21,893 nt of DNA from assembly GCA_021828745.1 (NCBI GenBank), contig JAJZDE010000014.1, forward strand, positions 1 to 21,893, in the 5' to 3' direction. The stretch is from Pseudomonadota bacterium (GTDB lineage Bacteria; Pseudomonadota; Gammaproteobacteria; Burkholderiales; Ferrovaceae). The notes beneath the pieces were generated by a model. The model did not search any database, was not told where the DNA came from, and saw only the letters and a program-made list of their open reading frames with translations. Shown piece by piece: positions 1 to 11,645 of the stretch. The stretch's first letter is position 1. The number at the start of each line of letters is the position of its first letter. The translations under genes and the position numbers were made by a program.

Positions 1-369
1 CAGGGCAGGAGGTAACAGGCTGCGCGCCGCATCCAGTGCGGCCATGACATCGCGTGCTGCCCCGTTGATGTCCCGATCAAGATCGAAGAGCAAACTGAGG
101 GAGGCCATACCGGTGGCACTTGAAGAGGTCATTTCCGTCAATCCGGCGATTCGTCCTACCGTTCGTTCCAGAGGCGTGACCATGATGGCGGCCATGGTTT
201 CCGGACTGGCACCGGGCAGCGCCACCTGAACATTGATGGCCGGGAAGTCGATTTGCGGCAAAGGGGCAATGGGCATGAGGGTAAAGCCTACCCATCCCGC
301 CAGGGTAATGGCTGCTGTCAACAGGGTCGTCGCAATGGGGCGAGCAATGAATATCCCGGTCAGGTTCAT
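1..369 (-). CDS. mdtC: RND multidrug efflux permease, MdtC-type (partial, C-terminus outside window)
   Basis: Inner-membrane proton/drug antiporter subunit of an MdtABC-like tripartite pump. Only the first 123 residues are in the window. The protein opens with [17 protein letters not shown], the first transmembrane helix of an RND permease. It continues with the porter-domain motifs [21 protein letters not shown] and [18 protein letters not shown], all typical of MdtC/MuxC rather than AcrB. Its ATG overlaps the stop of the upstream permease gene by ATGA (366-369), so the two are translationally coupled. In MdtABC systems the two permeases form a heterotrimer. That is known for the family and only inferred here. 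The reading frame is open to the window edge. Confidence 0.9.
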   Translation of the reverse strand, partial: MNLTGIFIARPIATTLLTAAITLAGWVGFTLMPIAPLPQIDFPAINVQVALPGASPETMAAIMVTPLERTVGRIAGLTEMTSSSATGMASLSLLFDLDRDINGAARDVMAALDAARSLLPPAL

Positions 370-3300
370 GCCTGCCGACCTGTCAGCGTACGCAAACGGC
401 CCACCAGTCGTTCCATGGTCAGGTAGATCACCGGAGTGGTAAAGAGAGTCAGTAACTGACTGACCAAAAGCCCGCCCACCAGAGTGAGACCCAGGGGTTG
501 TCGCAACTCGGCACCGATCCCGGTGCCAAAGAGGAAGGGAAAAGCCGCAAAGAATGCCGACAAGGTGGTCATCAGGATGGGACGGAAACGCAACAGACAA
601 GCTTCCCGGATGGCCTGTTCCGGGGATAGCCCTTGGTGCCGTTGGGCTTCCAGGGCAAAGTCGATCATCATGATGGCATTCTTCTTGACGATACCGATCA
701 GGAGTACGATGCCGATCACGCCCAGAATATCGAGATCGTGCCCTGTCAGGGAGAGGGCCAGCAATGCGCCCACGGCTGCGGAAGGAAGGGTGGACAGGAT
801 GGTGATGGGGTGTATGTAGCTTTCATAGAGGACCCCCAACACGATGTACATGGTCACCACGGCCGCCAGCAGGAGCAGGAGCGTGGAAGAAAGCGACTTC
901 TGGTAGGCACGGGCAGCCCCCTGAAATTGGAGTTCCACGCTCTGAGGCAGGTTCAGTTCGCTGGCTGCCTGCTCTATGGCAGCCACGGCCTGACCCAGGG
1001 ACTGGTGAGAAGCCAGGTTGAAGGAGAGGGTGGCCGCGGGGAATTGTCCCAGATGATGAATCGACAAAGGACCGGTCGTTTCCCGGATATGGGCCAGTTG
1101 ATCCAGGGGCACCTGTGCGCCGTTGGCGCCGGGAACATAGAACAAGTGCAACTGATCCGGATTCTGACTGAATTCAGGTCCGCTTTCGAGGATCACGCGG
1201 TACTGGTTTGACTGGGTAAAAATGGTCGACACGATTCGTTGGGAAAACGCGTCGTAGAGCAGATTATCCAGAGCTGCGACGGAGACCCCCAGGCGCAGGG
1301 CGTTGTCCCGGTCGATGTCCAGAAAGACCCGTTTTCCCTGGTCTTGCTGGTCGCTGGCGACATTACGAAGCGAGGGAAGATGGCGCATCTTTTCAAGAAG
1401 AAGGGGAACCGAATGTTGAATCTCGGCGATCTTGGGGCTTTCCAGCGTCAATTGGTATTGGGTTCGGCTCAGGGTGTCTTCCAGCGTCATGTCCTGGACG
1501 GGTTGGAAATAGACTTCCAGCGCACTGTGGCTTTGGACCATGGTTTCGTGCAGACGATGCATGATCGCCTGGATGGACTTATCATCTCCACGTTGGGCAA
1601 AGGGTTTGAGGTTGATCATCAAACGTCCCGAATTGATCGTGGTATTTGATCCATCCACGCCGATGAAGGAGGACAGGCTTTCCACAGCAGGATCCTTCAG
1701 AATTTTTTGTGCCAATGAAAACTGTTCTCGACGCATGGCGCCAAAGGAAATGGTTTGAGGACCCTGAGTAATGGCTTGCAGGATACCCGTGTCCTGAATA
1801 GGAAAAAATCCTTTGGGAAGATAAAGGTAGAGGGCTGCGGTGAGTATCAGGGTGAGTAGGGCCGTGAACAATACCAGTCCCTGATGGTGCAGGGCGATGT
1901 CCAGCCAACGCGCGTAGGACTGGATCAGGCGGTCAAGAAATTGTTTCCAATGAAGGCGCCACCCTGTTTCCGCTGCTTCCTTGCCTCCGAGCATATGGGC
2001 ACAGAGCATGGGCGTGAGCGTCAGGGAGACAAATGCCGAAATCAGGATAGTGACGGCCAGGGTCACGGCAAACTCCCGGAACAGGCGCCCGATGACATCC
2101 GACATGAACAGCAGGGGGATGAGTACGGCAATCAGGGAAAAGGTCAGAGAGAGGATGGTGAAACCAATCTGACGGGACCCGGTAAAGGCGGCTGTGCGGG
2201 CATCTTCGCCCATTTCCCGATAGCGGGCGATATTTTCAATCATGACGATGGCATCGTCCACGACAAACCCGGTGGCAATGGTCAGGGCCATCAGCGTGAG
2301 ATTGTTGATGCTGAAATTGGCCAGGTACATGACGCCCAGAGTGCCGATCAGGGAAACCGGCACAGCAAAGGCAGGGATCAGGGTGGCGGGCAAACTGCGC
2401 AGAAACAGAAAAATCACCATGACCACCAGGGCAATGGCCAGCATCAACTCAAACTGAATCTCATGGACGGAGGCGCGGATGGTGGTGGTACGGTCAGACA
2501 ATAATTCGACCTTGACACTTTCAGGCAAGGAATTCTGCAACTTGGGAAGCAGCGCCTTGACCCGGTCGGACACCTGGATGACATTGGCTCCAGGTTGGCG
2601 CTGGATGTTGACGATGATGGCAGGGGTATCGTTTCTCCAGGCCGCCAGATGGACGTCTTCGGCATCATCCACCACTTCGGCCACATCTCCGATCCGGACC
2701 GGAGCACCGTTCAGGTAGGTGATGACGACTTGACGGTAGGACGCGGCATCGTGCAACTGGTCATTGGCATCCACCGTCACCGAGTGGTTGGGACCATCGA
2801 AACTCCCCTTGGGGATGTCGACATTGTTATTGATGATCGCGGTGCGCAGATCCTCGAATCCAAGGCGGCGCAAGGCCAGGGCCGTGGGATTGCCCCGAAT
2901 CCGCACGGCCGGGCGCAATCCCCCGCCCATGCTGACCATACCCACGCCGGAAACTTGAGAGAGTTTTCCTACCAGACGGGTTTCGACCCAATCCTGAAGA
3001 TGGGGCAGGGACATATGGGGGGAGGTCACCGCCAGGGTCAGAATGGGCGCATCGGCAGGATTGACCTTGTTGTATAGGGGCGGCATGGGCAGATCTGTGG
3101 GTAGGAAAGTTCCAGCGGCATTGATGGCTTCCTGAACCTGCTGCTCCGCCACATCGATAGACTGGGACAAAGAAAACTGAAGGGTGATGACGGAGGCTCC
3201 CCCTGAACTGGTGGAGGCCATCTGGGTCAGGCCGGCCATTTGTCCGAACTGACGTTCCAGGGGGGCAGTCACGGTTCCGGCCATCACCTCGGGTCCCGCC

Positions 3301-3458
3301 CCGGGATAAAGCGTCGTGACTTCGATGGTGGGGTAATCCACTTCGGGCAGCGCAGACAGGGGCAGTTGGCGCCAGGCAATCAACCCCAACAGCAGGATCG
3401 CCACCATCACAAGGGAGGTGGCGATCGGACGATCGATAAAGGGGCTGGAAAAATTCAC
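366..3458 (-). CDS. mdtB: RND multidrug efflux permease, MdtB-type
   Basis: Full-length (1030 aa) RND permease, the normal length for the HAE1 family. It starts with [20 protein letters not shown] (TM1) and has the porter motif [11 protein letters not shown]. The TM4 proton-relay pair is Asp401-Asp402 in [14 protein letters not shown]. The TM10 relay lysine is at about residue 926 in [13 protein letters not shown]. The proton-coupling residues are therefore intact. The second half repeats the fold of the first, as expected for this family. The gene overlaps mdtA upstream by 4 bases (3455-3458) and mdtC downstream by 4 bases (366-369), giving a tight mdtA-mdtB-mdtC operon. No TolC-type outer-membrane gene is seen in the window, though the operon may continue past position 1. 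Substrates (bile salts and novobiocin are known in E. coli) cannot be read from sequence. Confidence 0.93.
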   Translation of the reverse strand: MNFSSPFIDRPIATSLVMVAILLLGLIAWRQLPLSALPEVDYPTIEVTTLYPGAGPEVMAGTVTAPLERQFGQMAGLTQMASTSSGGASVITLQFSLSQSIDVAEQQVQEAINAAGTFLPTDLPMPPLYNKVNPADAPILTLAVTSPHMSLPHLQDWVETRLVGKLSQVSGVGMVSMGGGLRPAVRIRGNPTALALRRLGFEDLRTAIINNNVDIPKGSFDGPNHSVTVDANDQLHDAASYRQVVITYLNGAPVRIGDVAEVVDDAEDVHLAAWRNDTPAIIVNIQRQPGANVIQVSDRVKALLPKLQNSLPESVKVELLSDRTTTIRASVHEIQFELMLAIALVVMVIFLFLRSLPATLIPAFAVPVSLIGTLGVMYLANFSINNLTLMALTIATGFVVDDAIVMIENIARYREMGEDARTAAFTGSRQIGFTILSLTFSLIAVLIPLLFMSDVIGRLFREFAVTLAVTILISAFVSLTLTPMLCAHMLGGKEAAETGWRLHWKQFLDRLIQSYARWLDIALHHQGLVLFTALLTLILTAALYLYLPKGFFPIQDTGILQAITQGPQTISFGAMRREQFSLAQKILKDPAVESLSSFIGVDGSNTTINSGRLMINLKPFAQRGDDKSIQAIMHRLHETMVQSHSALEVYFQPVQDMTLEDTLSRTQYQLTLESPKIAEIQHSVPLLLEKMRHLPSLRNVASDQQDQGKRVFLDIDRDNALRLGVSVAALDNLLYDAFSQRIVSTIFTQSNQYRVILESGPEFSQNPDQLHLFYVPGANGAQVPLDQLAHIRETTGPLSIHHLGQFPAATLSFNLASHQSLGQAVAAIEQAASELNLPQSVELQFQGAARAYQKSLSSTLLLLLAAVVTMYIVLGVLYESYIHPITILSTLPSAAVGALLALSLTGHDLDILGVIGIVLLIGIVKKNAIMMIDFALEAQRHQGLSPEQAIREACLLRFRPILMTTLSAFFAAFPFLFGTGIGAELRQPLGLTLVGGLLVSQLLTLFTTPVIYLTMERLVGRLRTLTGRQA

Positions 3459-4651
3459 TGGGAAACGGCGGGGTTGGAAGAGGCGCGTTGAGCGAGGGTG
3501 ACGGTCATCCCTGAACGCAAGTTATCAACCCCTTCGGTCACGACCCGTTCTCCCGGACGAACGCCGCTCAGTATGGCAATTTCATCTCCATTGGCTGGAC
3601 CGGCTTTGACCTTGCGAATGGATACTTTCATGTTTTTGTCCACCACGAACACGAAGGGACCTTGATCCCCCTGTTGCACCCCAGCCACCGGAATGACGGT
3701 AGCATGAGGCAAGACCGCCACGCGGACCCTGGCGTTGACGAACTCGTTGGGAAAGAGTTCGTCGTGATGATTGTCGAACTGGGCGCGCAATTTGACCATT
3801 CCCGTGGTGATGTCGACCTGATTGTCCAGGGTTTGCAACTCACCTGTGGCCAGTAAATGCTGGTTGGAACGATCCCAGGCTTCTACCTTGAGGGGAGCCA
3901 GAGGACTGTTCATCCCTTGCTGAATGTCACTCAAATAATCCTGTGGGAGAGGAAAAATCACGGTAATCGGATCCAGTTGAGTCAATACCACCAGACCAAT
4001 GTTACCGGCGGCCAGGATCATGTTGCCCTGATCCACCAGTCGAATGCCGAGACGCCCGCTCACAGGGGCTGTGATATGGCAATAAATCAATTGGAGTTTG
4101 GCGTTATCCACCTGAGATTGATCCGAGGTGACCGTACCCTCGTATTGGTGCACCAGCGCTTGCTGTGTGACCAACATCTGATCCGGAATGGCGCCCGTTT
4201 TGATCAGTTCCTGATACCGTTTCAGGTCGATCCGCGCATTTTCCAGCAAGGCCTGATCATGTACCAGTTGACCCTGGGCCTGAGCCAACTGTACCTGATA
4301 GGGTCGTGGATCGATCTCAACGATGGGATCCCCCCGATGAACCCGGTCTCCCTCCTTGAAATAGACCTTCATCAACTCGCCATCCACGCGACTTTTCAGG
4401 GTGACGGTATACACGGGCGTCACCGTGCCCAGTCCCGTCAACCAGACCGGAAAGTCGGCCTGATGGGCGATGGCCAGGGAAACGGGGGTGGGCGCAGGTC
4501 CCTTGAGGGTTTTCTGATCGTGAGTTCCCTGGCGAAAATGTCGAAACAGGCCCAGCACCAGGAAAAAAACGATGAGGCCGATCAGCCAGACCCTTTTCTT
4601 TCCTTTGGTGAATTTGGGGGGCAAGGAGGGGGGGGCAGCAACAGTGGCCAT
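3455..4651 (-). CDS. mdtA: RND efflux periplasmic adaptor (membrane fusion protein), MdtA-type
   Basis: Periplasmic adaptor of 398 aa that links the MdtB/MdtC permeases to an outer-membrane channel. A short cytoplasmic stretch with basic KGKKR precedes one transmembrane helix (about residues 21-37), which acts as an anchor or uncleaved signal. The barrel-sandwich part follows ([20 protein letters not shown], residues 83-102), then an alpha-helical hairpin rich in Gln and Leu (about 117-190). The second lipoyl half opens with [17 protein letters not shown], and a beta-barrel/membrane-proximal region follows. In-frame upstream codons reach a TGA without another ATG, so this Met is the start; its ribosome site is weak. 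It is the first gene of the mdtABC operon. A run of eight cytosines lies in codons 6-8, close to the start (see findings). Confidence 0.92.
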   Translation of the reverse strand: MATVAAPPSLPPKFTKGKKRVWLIGLIVFFLVLGLFRHFRQGTHDQKTLKGPAPTPVSLAIAHQADFPVWLTGLGTVTPVYTVTLKSRVDGELMKVYFKEGDRVHRGDPIVEIDPRPYQVQLAQAQGQLVHDQALLENARIDLKRYQELIKTGAIPDQMLVTQQALVHQYEGTVTSDQSQVDNAKLQLIYCHITAPVSGRLGIRLVDQGNMILAAGNIGLVVLTQLDPITVIFPLPQDYLSDIQQGMNSPLAPLKVEAWDRSNQHLLATGELQTLDNQVDITTGMVKLRAQFDNHHDELFPNEFVNARVRVAVLPHATVIPVAGVQQGDQGPFVFVVDKNMKVSIRKVKAGPANGDEIAILSGVRPGERVVTEGVDNLRSGMTVTLAQRASSNPAVSQ

Positions 4652-4733
4652 CGCAGTCGGAATCTCGATTCAATTGTGACGTGATGCAGGATGAAAAGCA
4701 GGGCGCAACGTCCCCTGGGAACGGGAAGGGAGA
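4652..4733. other. Intergenic gap between mlaF and mdtA
   Basis: This 82-base gap lies between two genes on the minus strand. I find no strong hairpin followed by a T-run and no convincing -35/-10 pair. Transcription from the mlaF promoter could therefore continue into mdtABC. That is inferred only from the absence of signals. Confidence 0.4.
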
Positions 4734-5543
4734 TCAGGACAACGGCGGTCGAAAATCCTGCTCCAGCGGGGGGGCAGGCCACTGGAAAGGCACGGGGCCA
4801 TCGGCCTCGGCATGGATGAACTGGTAGGCATAAGCATCTTGAGTGTTCTGGCTGAGTGAGGACGGCGTACCCTGGCTGACGACGACCCCCTCGGAAAGTA
4901 AAAACATGTCATCCACGACCTTCAGAGATTCGCTGACGTCGTAGGTGACCACGATCGATGTGATTCCGGTACTGTCATTTAGTTCCCGGATCAGGCGGGC
5001 TACGGCGTTGAGGGAAATGGGATCCAGCCCCGCAAAGGGTTCGTCATAGATGGCCAGCGTGGGATCCAGGGCAACGGCACGGGCCAGGCATACGCGTCGG
5101 ATCATGCCGCCCGAAAGTTCGGCAGGCATGAGATTACGGGCACCGCGCAAGCCCACGGCTTGTAATTTCATGAGGACCAGATCACGAATCTGGCGGGGAG
5201 CGAGCCGGGTATGTTCACGCAGGGGGAATGCCACGTTTTCGAATACGGACAGATCGCTGAACAGTCCCCCCATCTGGAACATCATGCCCAACTCGCGGCG
5301 CATGGCATAGAGTTCCCGGTCAGACATCTCGTGCACCACCCGTCCGCGATAGCGTACAGCCCCACGCTGGGGACGCAGTTGCCCGCCTACAAGGCGCAGA
5401 AGCGTGGACTTGCCCGAGCCGCTGGTGCCTAGAACGGCAGAAATCTTCCCTTCCTGGAGAGAGAGGTTGATTCCTTTCAGGAGCGGTCGTGCACCATCGT
5501 AACTGAAGTGCAGGTCTTCGATTTCAATCAGGGGTTGGGACAT
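4734..5543 (-). CDS. mlaF: MlaF-type ABC transporter ATPase (phospholipid/lipid asymmetry), atypical H-loop
   Basis: Cytoplasmic ABC ATPase of 269 aa, the family's normal size. In Mla systems it powers MlaE for phospholipid traffic between the membranes. Visible motifs are Walker A GTSGSGKST (39-47), Q-loop Gln90, signature LSGGM (143-147), Walker B LAIYDE (163-168) and D-loop GLD (172-174). The C-terminal extension contains ADGPVPFQWP, closely matching the tail of E. coli MlaF that packs across the dimer. That tail is the main reason for the MlaF call. The residue expected to be the switch histidine is Tyr201 (VVTYDVSES). No mlaE, mlaD, mlaC or mlaB lies next to it, which is unusual. Upstream it diverges from the SNF2 gene. 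Start: ATG with GGAG 10 bases upstream. Confidence 0.87.
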   Translation of the reverse strand: MSQPLIEIEDLHFSYDGARPLLKGINLSLQEGKISAVLGTSGSGKSTLLRLVGGQLRPQRGAVRYRGRVVHEMSDRELYAMRRELGMMFQMGGLFSDLSVFENVAFPLREHTRLAPRQIRDLVLMKLQAVGLRGARNLMPAELSGGMIRRVCLARAVALDPTLAIYDEPFAGLDPISLNAVARLIRELNDSTGITSIVVTYDVSESLKVVDDMFLLSEGVVVSQGTPSSLSQNTQDAYAYQFIHAEADGPVPFQWPAPPLEQDFRPPLS

Positions 5544-5570
5544 GGGCGCATCACTCCAGGAAACCCTGCC

Positions 5571-5599
5571 ATGCTACCCCTCGTTCTGCCTTATCGCAA
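5571..5599 (-). promoter_or_regulatory. Putative sigma70-type promoter for mlaF
   Basis: Read on the minus strand: TTGCGA (5594-5599), a 17-base spacer, then TAGCAT (5571-5576), about 28 bases upstream of the mlaF ATG. The spacing is ideal and the hexamers match the consensus at 4 of 6 positions each. Prediction by eye only. Confidence 0.45.
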
Positions 5600-5615
5600 C
5601 ATCCCCGGAGGATAC

Positions 5616-5645
5616 TTGGCACCAGATTGAATTTCATCATAGAAT
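5616..5645 (+). promoter_or_regulatory. Putative sigma70-type promoter for the SNF2 gene
   Basis: TTGGCA (5616-5621), an 18-base spacer, then TAGAAT (5640-5645). Each hexamer differs from the consensus at one or two positions. The predicted transcript starts near 5652 and leaves a leader of about 48 bases before the TTG start. It points away from the mlaF promoter, so the 156-base region is a divergent promoter region. Confidence 0.55.
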
Positions 5646-5687
5646 TGCGGGGATGGATTACAAGATCATGACACGCTGGCCTCCTTC

Positions 5688-5691
5688 AGGA
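5688..5691 (+). promoter_or_regulatory. Ribosome binding site supporting the TTG start of the SNF2 gene
   Basis: AGGA lies 8 bases before the TTG at 5700. It is the reason for choosing this non-ATG start: no in-frame ATG precedes it and the next in-frame Met codon lies much further inside. Confidence 0.5.
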
Positions 5692-5699
5692 CTTCTCAC

Positions 5700-8600
5700 T
5701 TGACCTCGACTTCCTCCGTTCCCCTTCCGGATGCCCCGATCCTGGATGTTCCGGATTCCGCGCGCAGTTTGTTGCGTTTGGTTTCTCTATCCTTTCTTTC
5801 CCTGACCAGAAATCAGATCCATACCCTCTGGGAAGTATTTTGTCAGCGCAGCGACTTACCCGTCTCTGATGCGACTCCCTTGATCGAACATCTCCTCGAA
5901 AAAAATGAACTGACCCTGAATCAGGGTCGCTTATCCTGTTGCCCGGCCTTGACCGAGATCATTCTCCGGAACCCGGAAGATGAGGCCCAAATCCAGATCG
6001 CATTGGAGACGGTGCGTCAGGTCTTCAAGATCGCCGATTATCGCTTTGGTTATTTCGTACGCCAATTCAACGAAGGCGTGCGGGATTTGCGCCTCGCGCT
6101 GTATGCCCGCCGTTTTGAAGATTTTTCCAAACTGGCCCAGACACTGCAAAGTTATTTCGCTTCCGAATGGCGCTTGCGCAATCCCTATCTGACCCTGTTT
6201 GACGATCCCTTTTCAGCCCGGCAATTCGATTCCCTGCCGCATGAAATTGCGCTCACCATCGCGGCGACCATCCTTGCGTTGCGAACCAGTCGCCTGGAAC
6301 CCTGCAAAGGACCCCTTTCCTGGTTACGGGAACAGGCGCGTCTGGCGCCCGAGGAACAACGCCAATGGTTTGCCAGCGTTCTGTGCGAACCCATGATTTT
6401 GCGCGGGCATCTCGAAGAATCACTGGCCCTGGTACGGGGCCGTACTTTCCCTTTGGCACAGGCTATCGAAGGTCTGGTTCTGGTTTGGCGAGGACAGATG
6501 GAATCCGCACTTCCCCTGTTCGAGAAAGTGCTGAAGGAATGCCGGAAGCCGCAGGATTTGCGCAAACACGGCATGAGTGGATTGGGAGGAATCGCCTACG
6601 TGATTTCCCTGATTGCCAACGGTGATCCAAAAGCATTGGAGCGGGCCTCTCAGCATATTGCCCTGGTGATCCGCAATGGAACCGGCATGAGTTCCATCTA
6701 TGCCTGTCTGGGCCAGGTCGCCCATGCAACCCAGTCCGTCCAGGCAAACCCGGCAGAAGACCGCACGGAAATAGGAGACAAGGAATCTCTGGCCCAGTTG
6801 TTTCGGGCCCTGGCTTGCTGGTGGGTGGATGGCGATGGCGAGCGTATCGACTCGATGCGGTTGATCGAACTGGCCCGCCGCGCAGAATCCCATGGATACC
6901 GCTGGATTGCGGCAGAAGCCTGGGAACTCCTGGAACGCATGCAACCCGGTGGGCCCGTGCATCATGCCACCCATTTGCACCAGGAAATGGGGTCGCTCAC
7001 CCTGGTTCCTGCCATTCGCCGTCAACCCTTGTGGGAGCGAGCATTGGGCGCGCTGGAGCGACTGGGGGAAGAGTTGGGTGAAACCGCGACGCCAGTCCGG
7101 CAGCAGCGATTTTACTGGGCACTCAGTCGCCCTTCCAACGGCCGCACCTTTCTCATCGAAGCCCGTGAACAGAAGCGGCAGACCCATGGATCCTGGAGTG
7201 CCAGCAAAGCGATCACTTTTCAGCGTCTGATCAATGCGACCCAGGAACTGGAAGGTCTCACGGACCAGGATAAAACCGTGATCGCTTACCTGAGAAACGC
7301 CCTGGTAGACCAGAAGCCCCACGACAAACGTTTTTTTGCACCCCAGGCCCTGCGCCTGCTGATGGGACATCCGCTGGTATTCTGGGGACATGACCTTCAA
7401 CGTCCCGTGGAACTCGTGGCAGGACGTTTCGTCCTGACCAGTGGGCATGACCGCCATCATTGGTACCTGCAACTGGAACCGCAGATTCCTGTAGGCGAGG
7501 ATTTGTGGATCGAGCAAGAGTCGTCCCACCGGTTACGTCTCTATGCGTTGACCGATGAGGAAATCCGTCTGCGCGACATTCTGGGTGAGTTGGGACAACA
7601 GATCCCCGTCAATCAGGAGGAGCGCGTTGTCTCCCTGCTCAAGACCCTGACCACCCGTTTTCTGGTGCAAGGTGATCTGCCCACGCCCGCCAACCTGTTT
7701 CTGTCGGACGCCTCCCTCCTGTCGCTCTACGCGTTGCTGTCTCCTCATCCCCAGGGGATACATCTGGCTCTGGTGGTCTATCCTCTGGGAGAATCCGGGG
7801 CCTCCTTCATTCCCGGAGCAGGGCATGCCTTTTGTATCGAAGGGGAGAGTGACAGCGCGCTGAAAGGTGTGAGGCGTGCGCTGGATGAAGAGCGTCGTCG
7901 CGCCCAGGAGATCTTCGATGCCTGCCTTCCCTGGCTGGCTCCCGCCGACCTTCCTTTTACGGGGATCAGTCGTCACCCCGCAGCAGCCTGTGAAATCCTG
8001 ACGTTACTCAAGGCGATGGGGGAATCCGCCGTGCATCTGCGCTGGCCAGCGGGAGAAAGTTTACGGATCCGGGGAGAAGCGCACCTTCCCCAAATGGCCC
8101 TCCAGATCCACACCCGGGGAGACTGGCTCAAGATTTCCGGGGGGGTACGTGTCGATGCCCATACCGTATTGGAACTCAAAACCCTCATGGCCGCGGCAAA
8201 ACATTCAGACTGCCGTTTCGTGGCCTTGTCCGATGGTCAATTCATTGCGTTGAGTGAAGGCTTGCTGGATCGAATTCGGGGACTGGCCAGCCTGTCTCAT
8301 GAAGAAGACGCTGGAGAACTTCAGATCCATGCCCTCGCTGCGCCGCATCTGTCCCAGTTGATCGAGCAGGAAAGCGCCGCAATCACCGACCAACGCTGGA
8401 TCGAATTGCTGTCGAGGCATGAATCCCTGAGTCAATGGGAACCCCAGACCCCCCCCACCCTCCAGGCGGAATTGCGTGATTACCAACGGACGGGATTTGT
8501 CTGGATGGTGCGTCACGCCGAAGCAGGAGCGGGGGCCTGTCTGGCGGATGACATGGGTTTGGGAAAAACGCTTCAGACCTTGGCCTTGCTCCTTTACCGA

Positions 8601-9829
8601 GCCCCATTGGGGGCAGCCCTGGTGGTTGCACCGACCTCGGTTTGCGGCAACTGGGTCCAGGAGGCCAAACGGTTTTCTCCTACTCTGGACCTGCATTGGC
8701 TCTGCGTAGGCGGAAAAAACCAACTGTCAGACCTGGGCCCGAATTCCCTGGTCATTCTGAGTTACACCCTGTTCCAGCAAGAGATGGAGATGATCAGCAG
8801 TCACCATTGGGCCACTTGCGTGCTGGATGAAGCCCAGGCCATCAAAAACCCAGGCACCAAGCGTTCGCAGGCGGCCATGAAGATTCGTGCGGATTTTCGC
8901 CTTCTGACCACGGGAACCCCCATTGAAAACCACCTCGGGGAATTATGGAACCTGTTCCGTTTCATCAATCCTGGCCTGTTGGGAACCCTGGATACGTTTA
9001 CGGAAAAGTTTTCCCACCCCATCGAGCGGCATGGAGATGCCGAAGCCCGGGAACAATTGCGCCGCCTGATCCAACCTTTCATCTTGAGGCGTACCAAGTC
9101 CCAGGTATTGACCGAATTGCCCCAACGTACGGAAGTCACGCTGCAACTGGAGGCCACTCCTGAAGAACAGGCCATGTACGAAGCGGTCCGTCTCGAAGCG
9201 CTGGAGAACACCACTTTGCCGGGTGATGAACAACCCAATAGAATCAAGGTATTGGCAGGAATCATGCGGTTGCGGCGGGCCTGTTGCCATGGCGCCCTGA
9301 TTCTCCCCGATCGGCCCTGGATCTCCACCAAGATTACCGCGCTCATGGAAATCCTGGAAGAGTTGAAGGAGAGTGGGCACCGAGCCCTGGTCTTCAGTCA
9401 GTTCGTGGACTATCTCACCCTGATTCGACAGGCCCTGGAAGAGCATCACATCACCTATCAGTATCTGGATGGGTCCACCCCCTCCGCCGAGCGAAGTAAA
9501 CGTGTCAAATCCTTTCAGGACGGCACGGACGACATCTTCCTCATCAGTCTCAAGGCCGGTGGGGTAGGGCTCAACCTCACCGCAGCGGATTACGTCATTC
9601 ACATGGATCCCTGGTGGAATCCCGCGGTAGAGGACCAGGCCTCGGACCGCGCCCATCGCATGGGGCAGACTCGACCCGTGACGGTCTATCGATTGATCAT
9701 CAAGGATTCCATCGAGGAAAAGATCGTCGCCCTGCATGAACGCAAGCGCAACCTGGCAGACAGTTTGCTGGAGGGCGCTGGGGAAACCAGCACCCTCAGC
9801 ACCGAGGAATTGATCGGCCTCCTGCAGGA

Positions 9830-9851
<22 letters not shown>
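5700..9851 (+). CDS. Large SNF2/HepA-family DNA-dependent ATPase with long N-terminal helical region
   Basis: A 1383-residue protein starting at TTG. The C-terminal ~460 residues are a complete SNF2 ATPase. LRDYQ (about 924) opens it, followed by motif I DDMGLGKT (about 949), motif II DEAQ (about 1042), motif III TTGTPIEN, ILRRTKSQV, motif IV ALVFSQF, motif V AGGVGLNL and motif VI DRAHRMGQ (about 1315). All catalytic residues are present. SNF2 proteins translocate on double-stranded DNA and displace or remodel bound proteins; the target here is unknown. Residues 1-920 show no zinc-binding SWIM motif. They look like helical or TPR-type repeats at least to about residue 430, after a winged-helix-like stretch near 35-90 (inference). 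The gene stands alone between its own promoter and convergent ettA. No nuclease, methylase or phospholipase D gene lies beside it, so a defence role has no contextual support. Confidence 0.9.
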
Positions 9852-11497
<1,646 letters not shown>

Positions 11498-11570
11498 AGA
11501 ATTGAGATGCCCCTTTCCGAAAAGAGTGACAGATTACCATAGACGAAGTACACGGAACCATTTCCTGCGG

Positions 11571-11597
11571 TTAAAGTCTACCCACGCGAGTTATAAT
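11571..11597 (+). promoter_or_regulatory. Putative promoter of the lipoprotein gene, with a short palindrome over the -10 box
   Basis: A perfect TATAAT (11592-11597) lies about 48 bases before the ATG. TTAAAG (11571-11576) could serve as a -35 box, but the spacer is only 15 bases. The -10 box sits inside the inverted repeat CGCGA-N7-TCGCG (11585-11601), a possible operator. Confidence 0.45.
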
Positions 11598-11645
11598 CGC
11601 GGGTGTCCGAACTTCCCGACCTATTCGTGAGAGAGATCAACCAAC

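Noticed and set aside
4652..4733. Possible terminator between mlaF and mdtA
   Set aside because: The only dyad (around CGTTCCC/GGGACG) has a bulge, a two-base loop and no following T-run.
6420..7529. Open frame of 369 codons antisense to the N-terminal part of the SNF2 gene
   Set aside because: The plus-strand frame is continuous through the whole SNF2 protein with its own promoter and ribosome site; the antisense frame resembles nothing and has no start signals.
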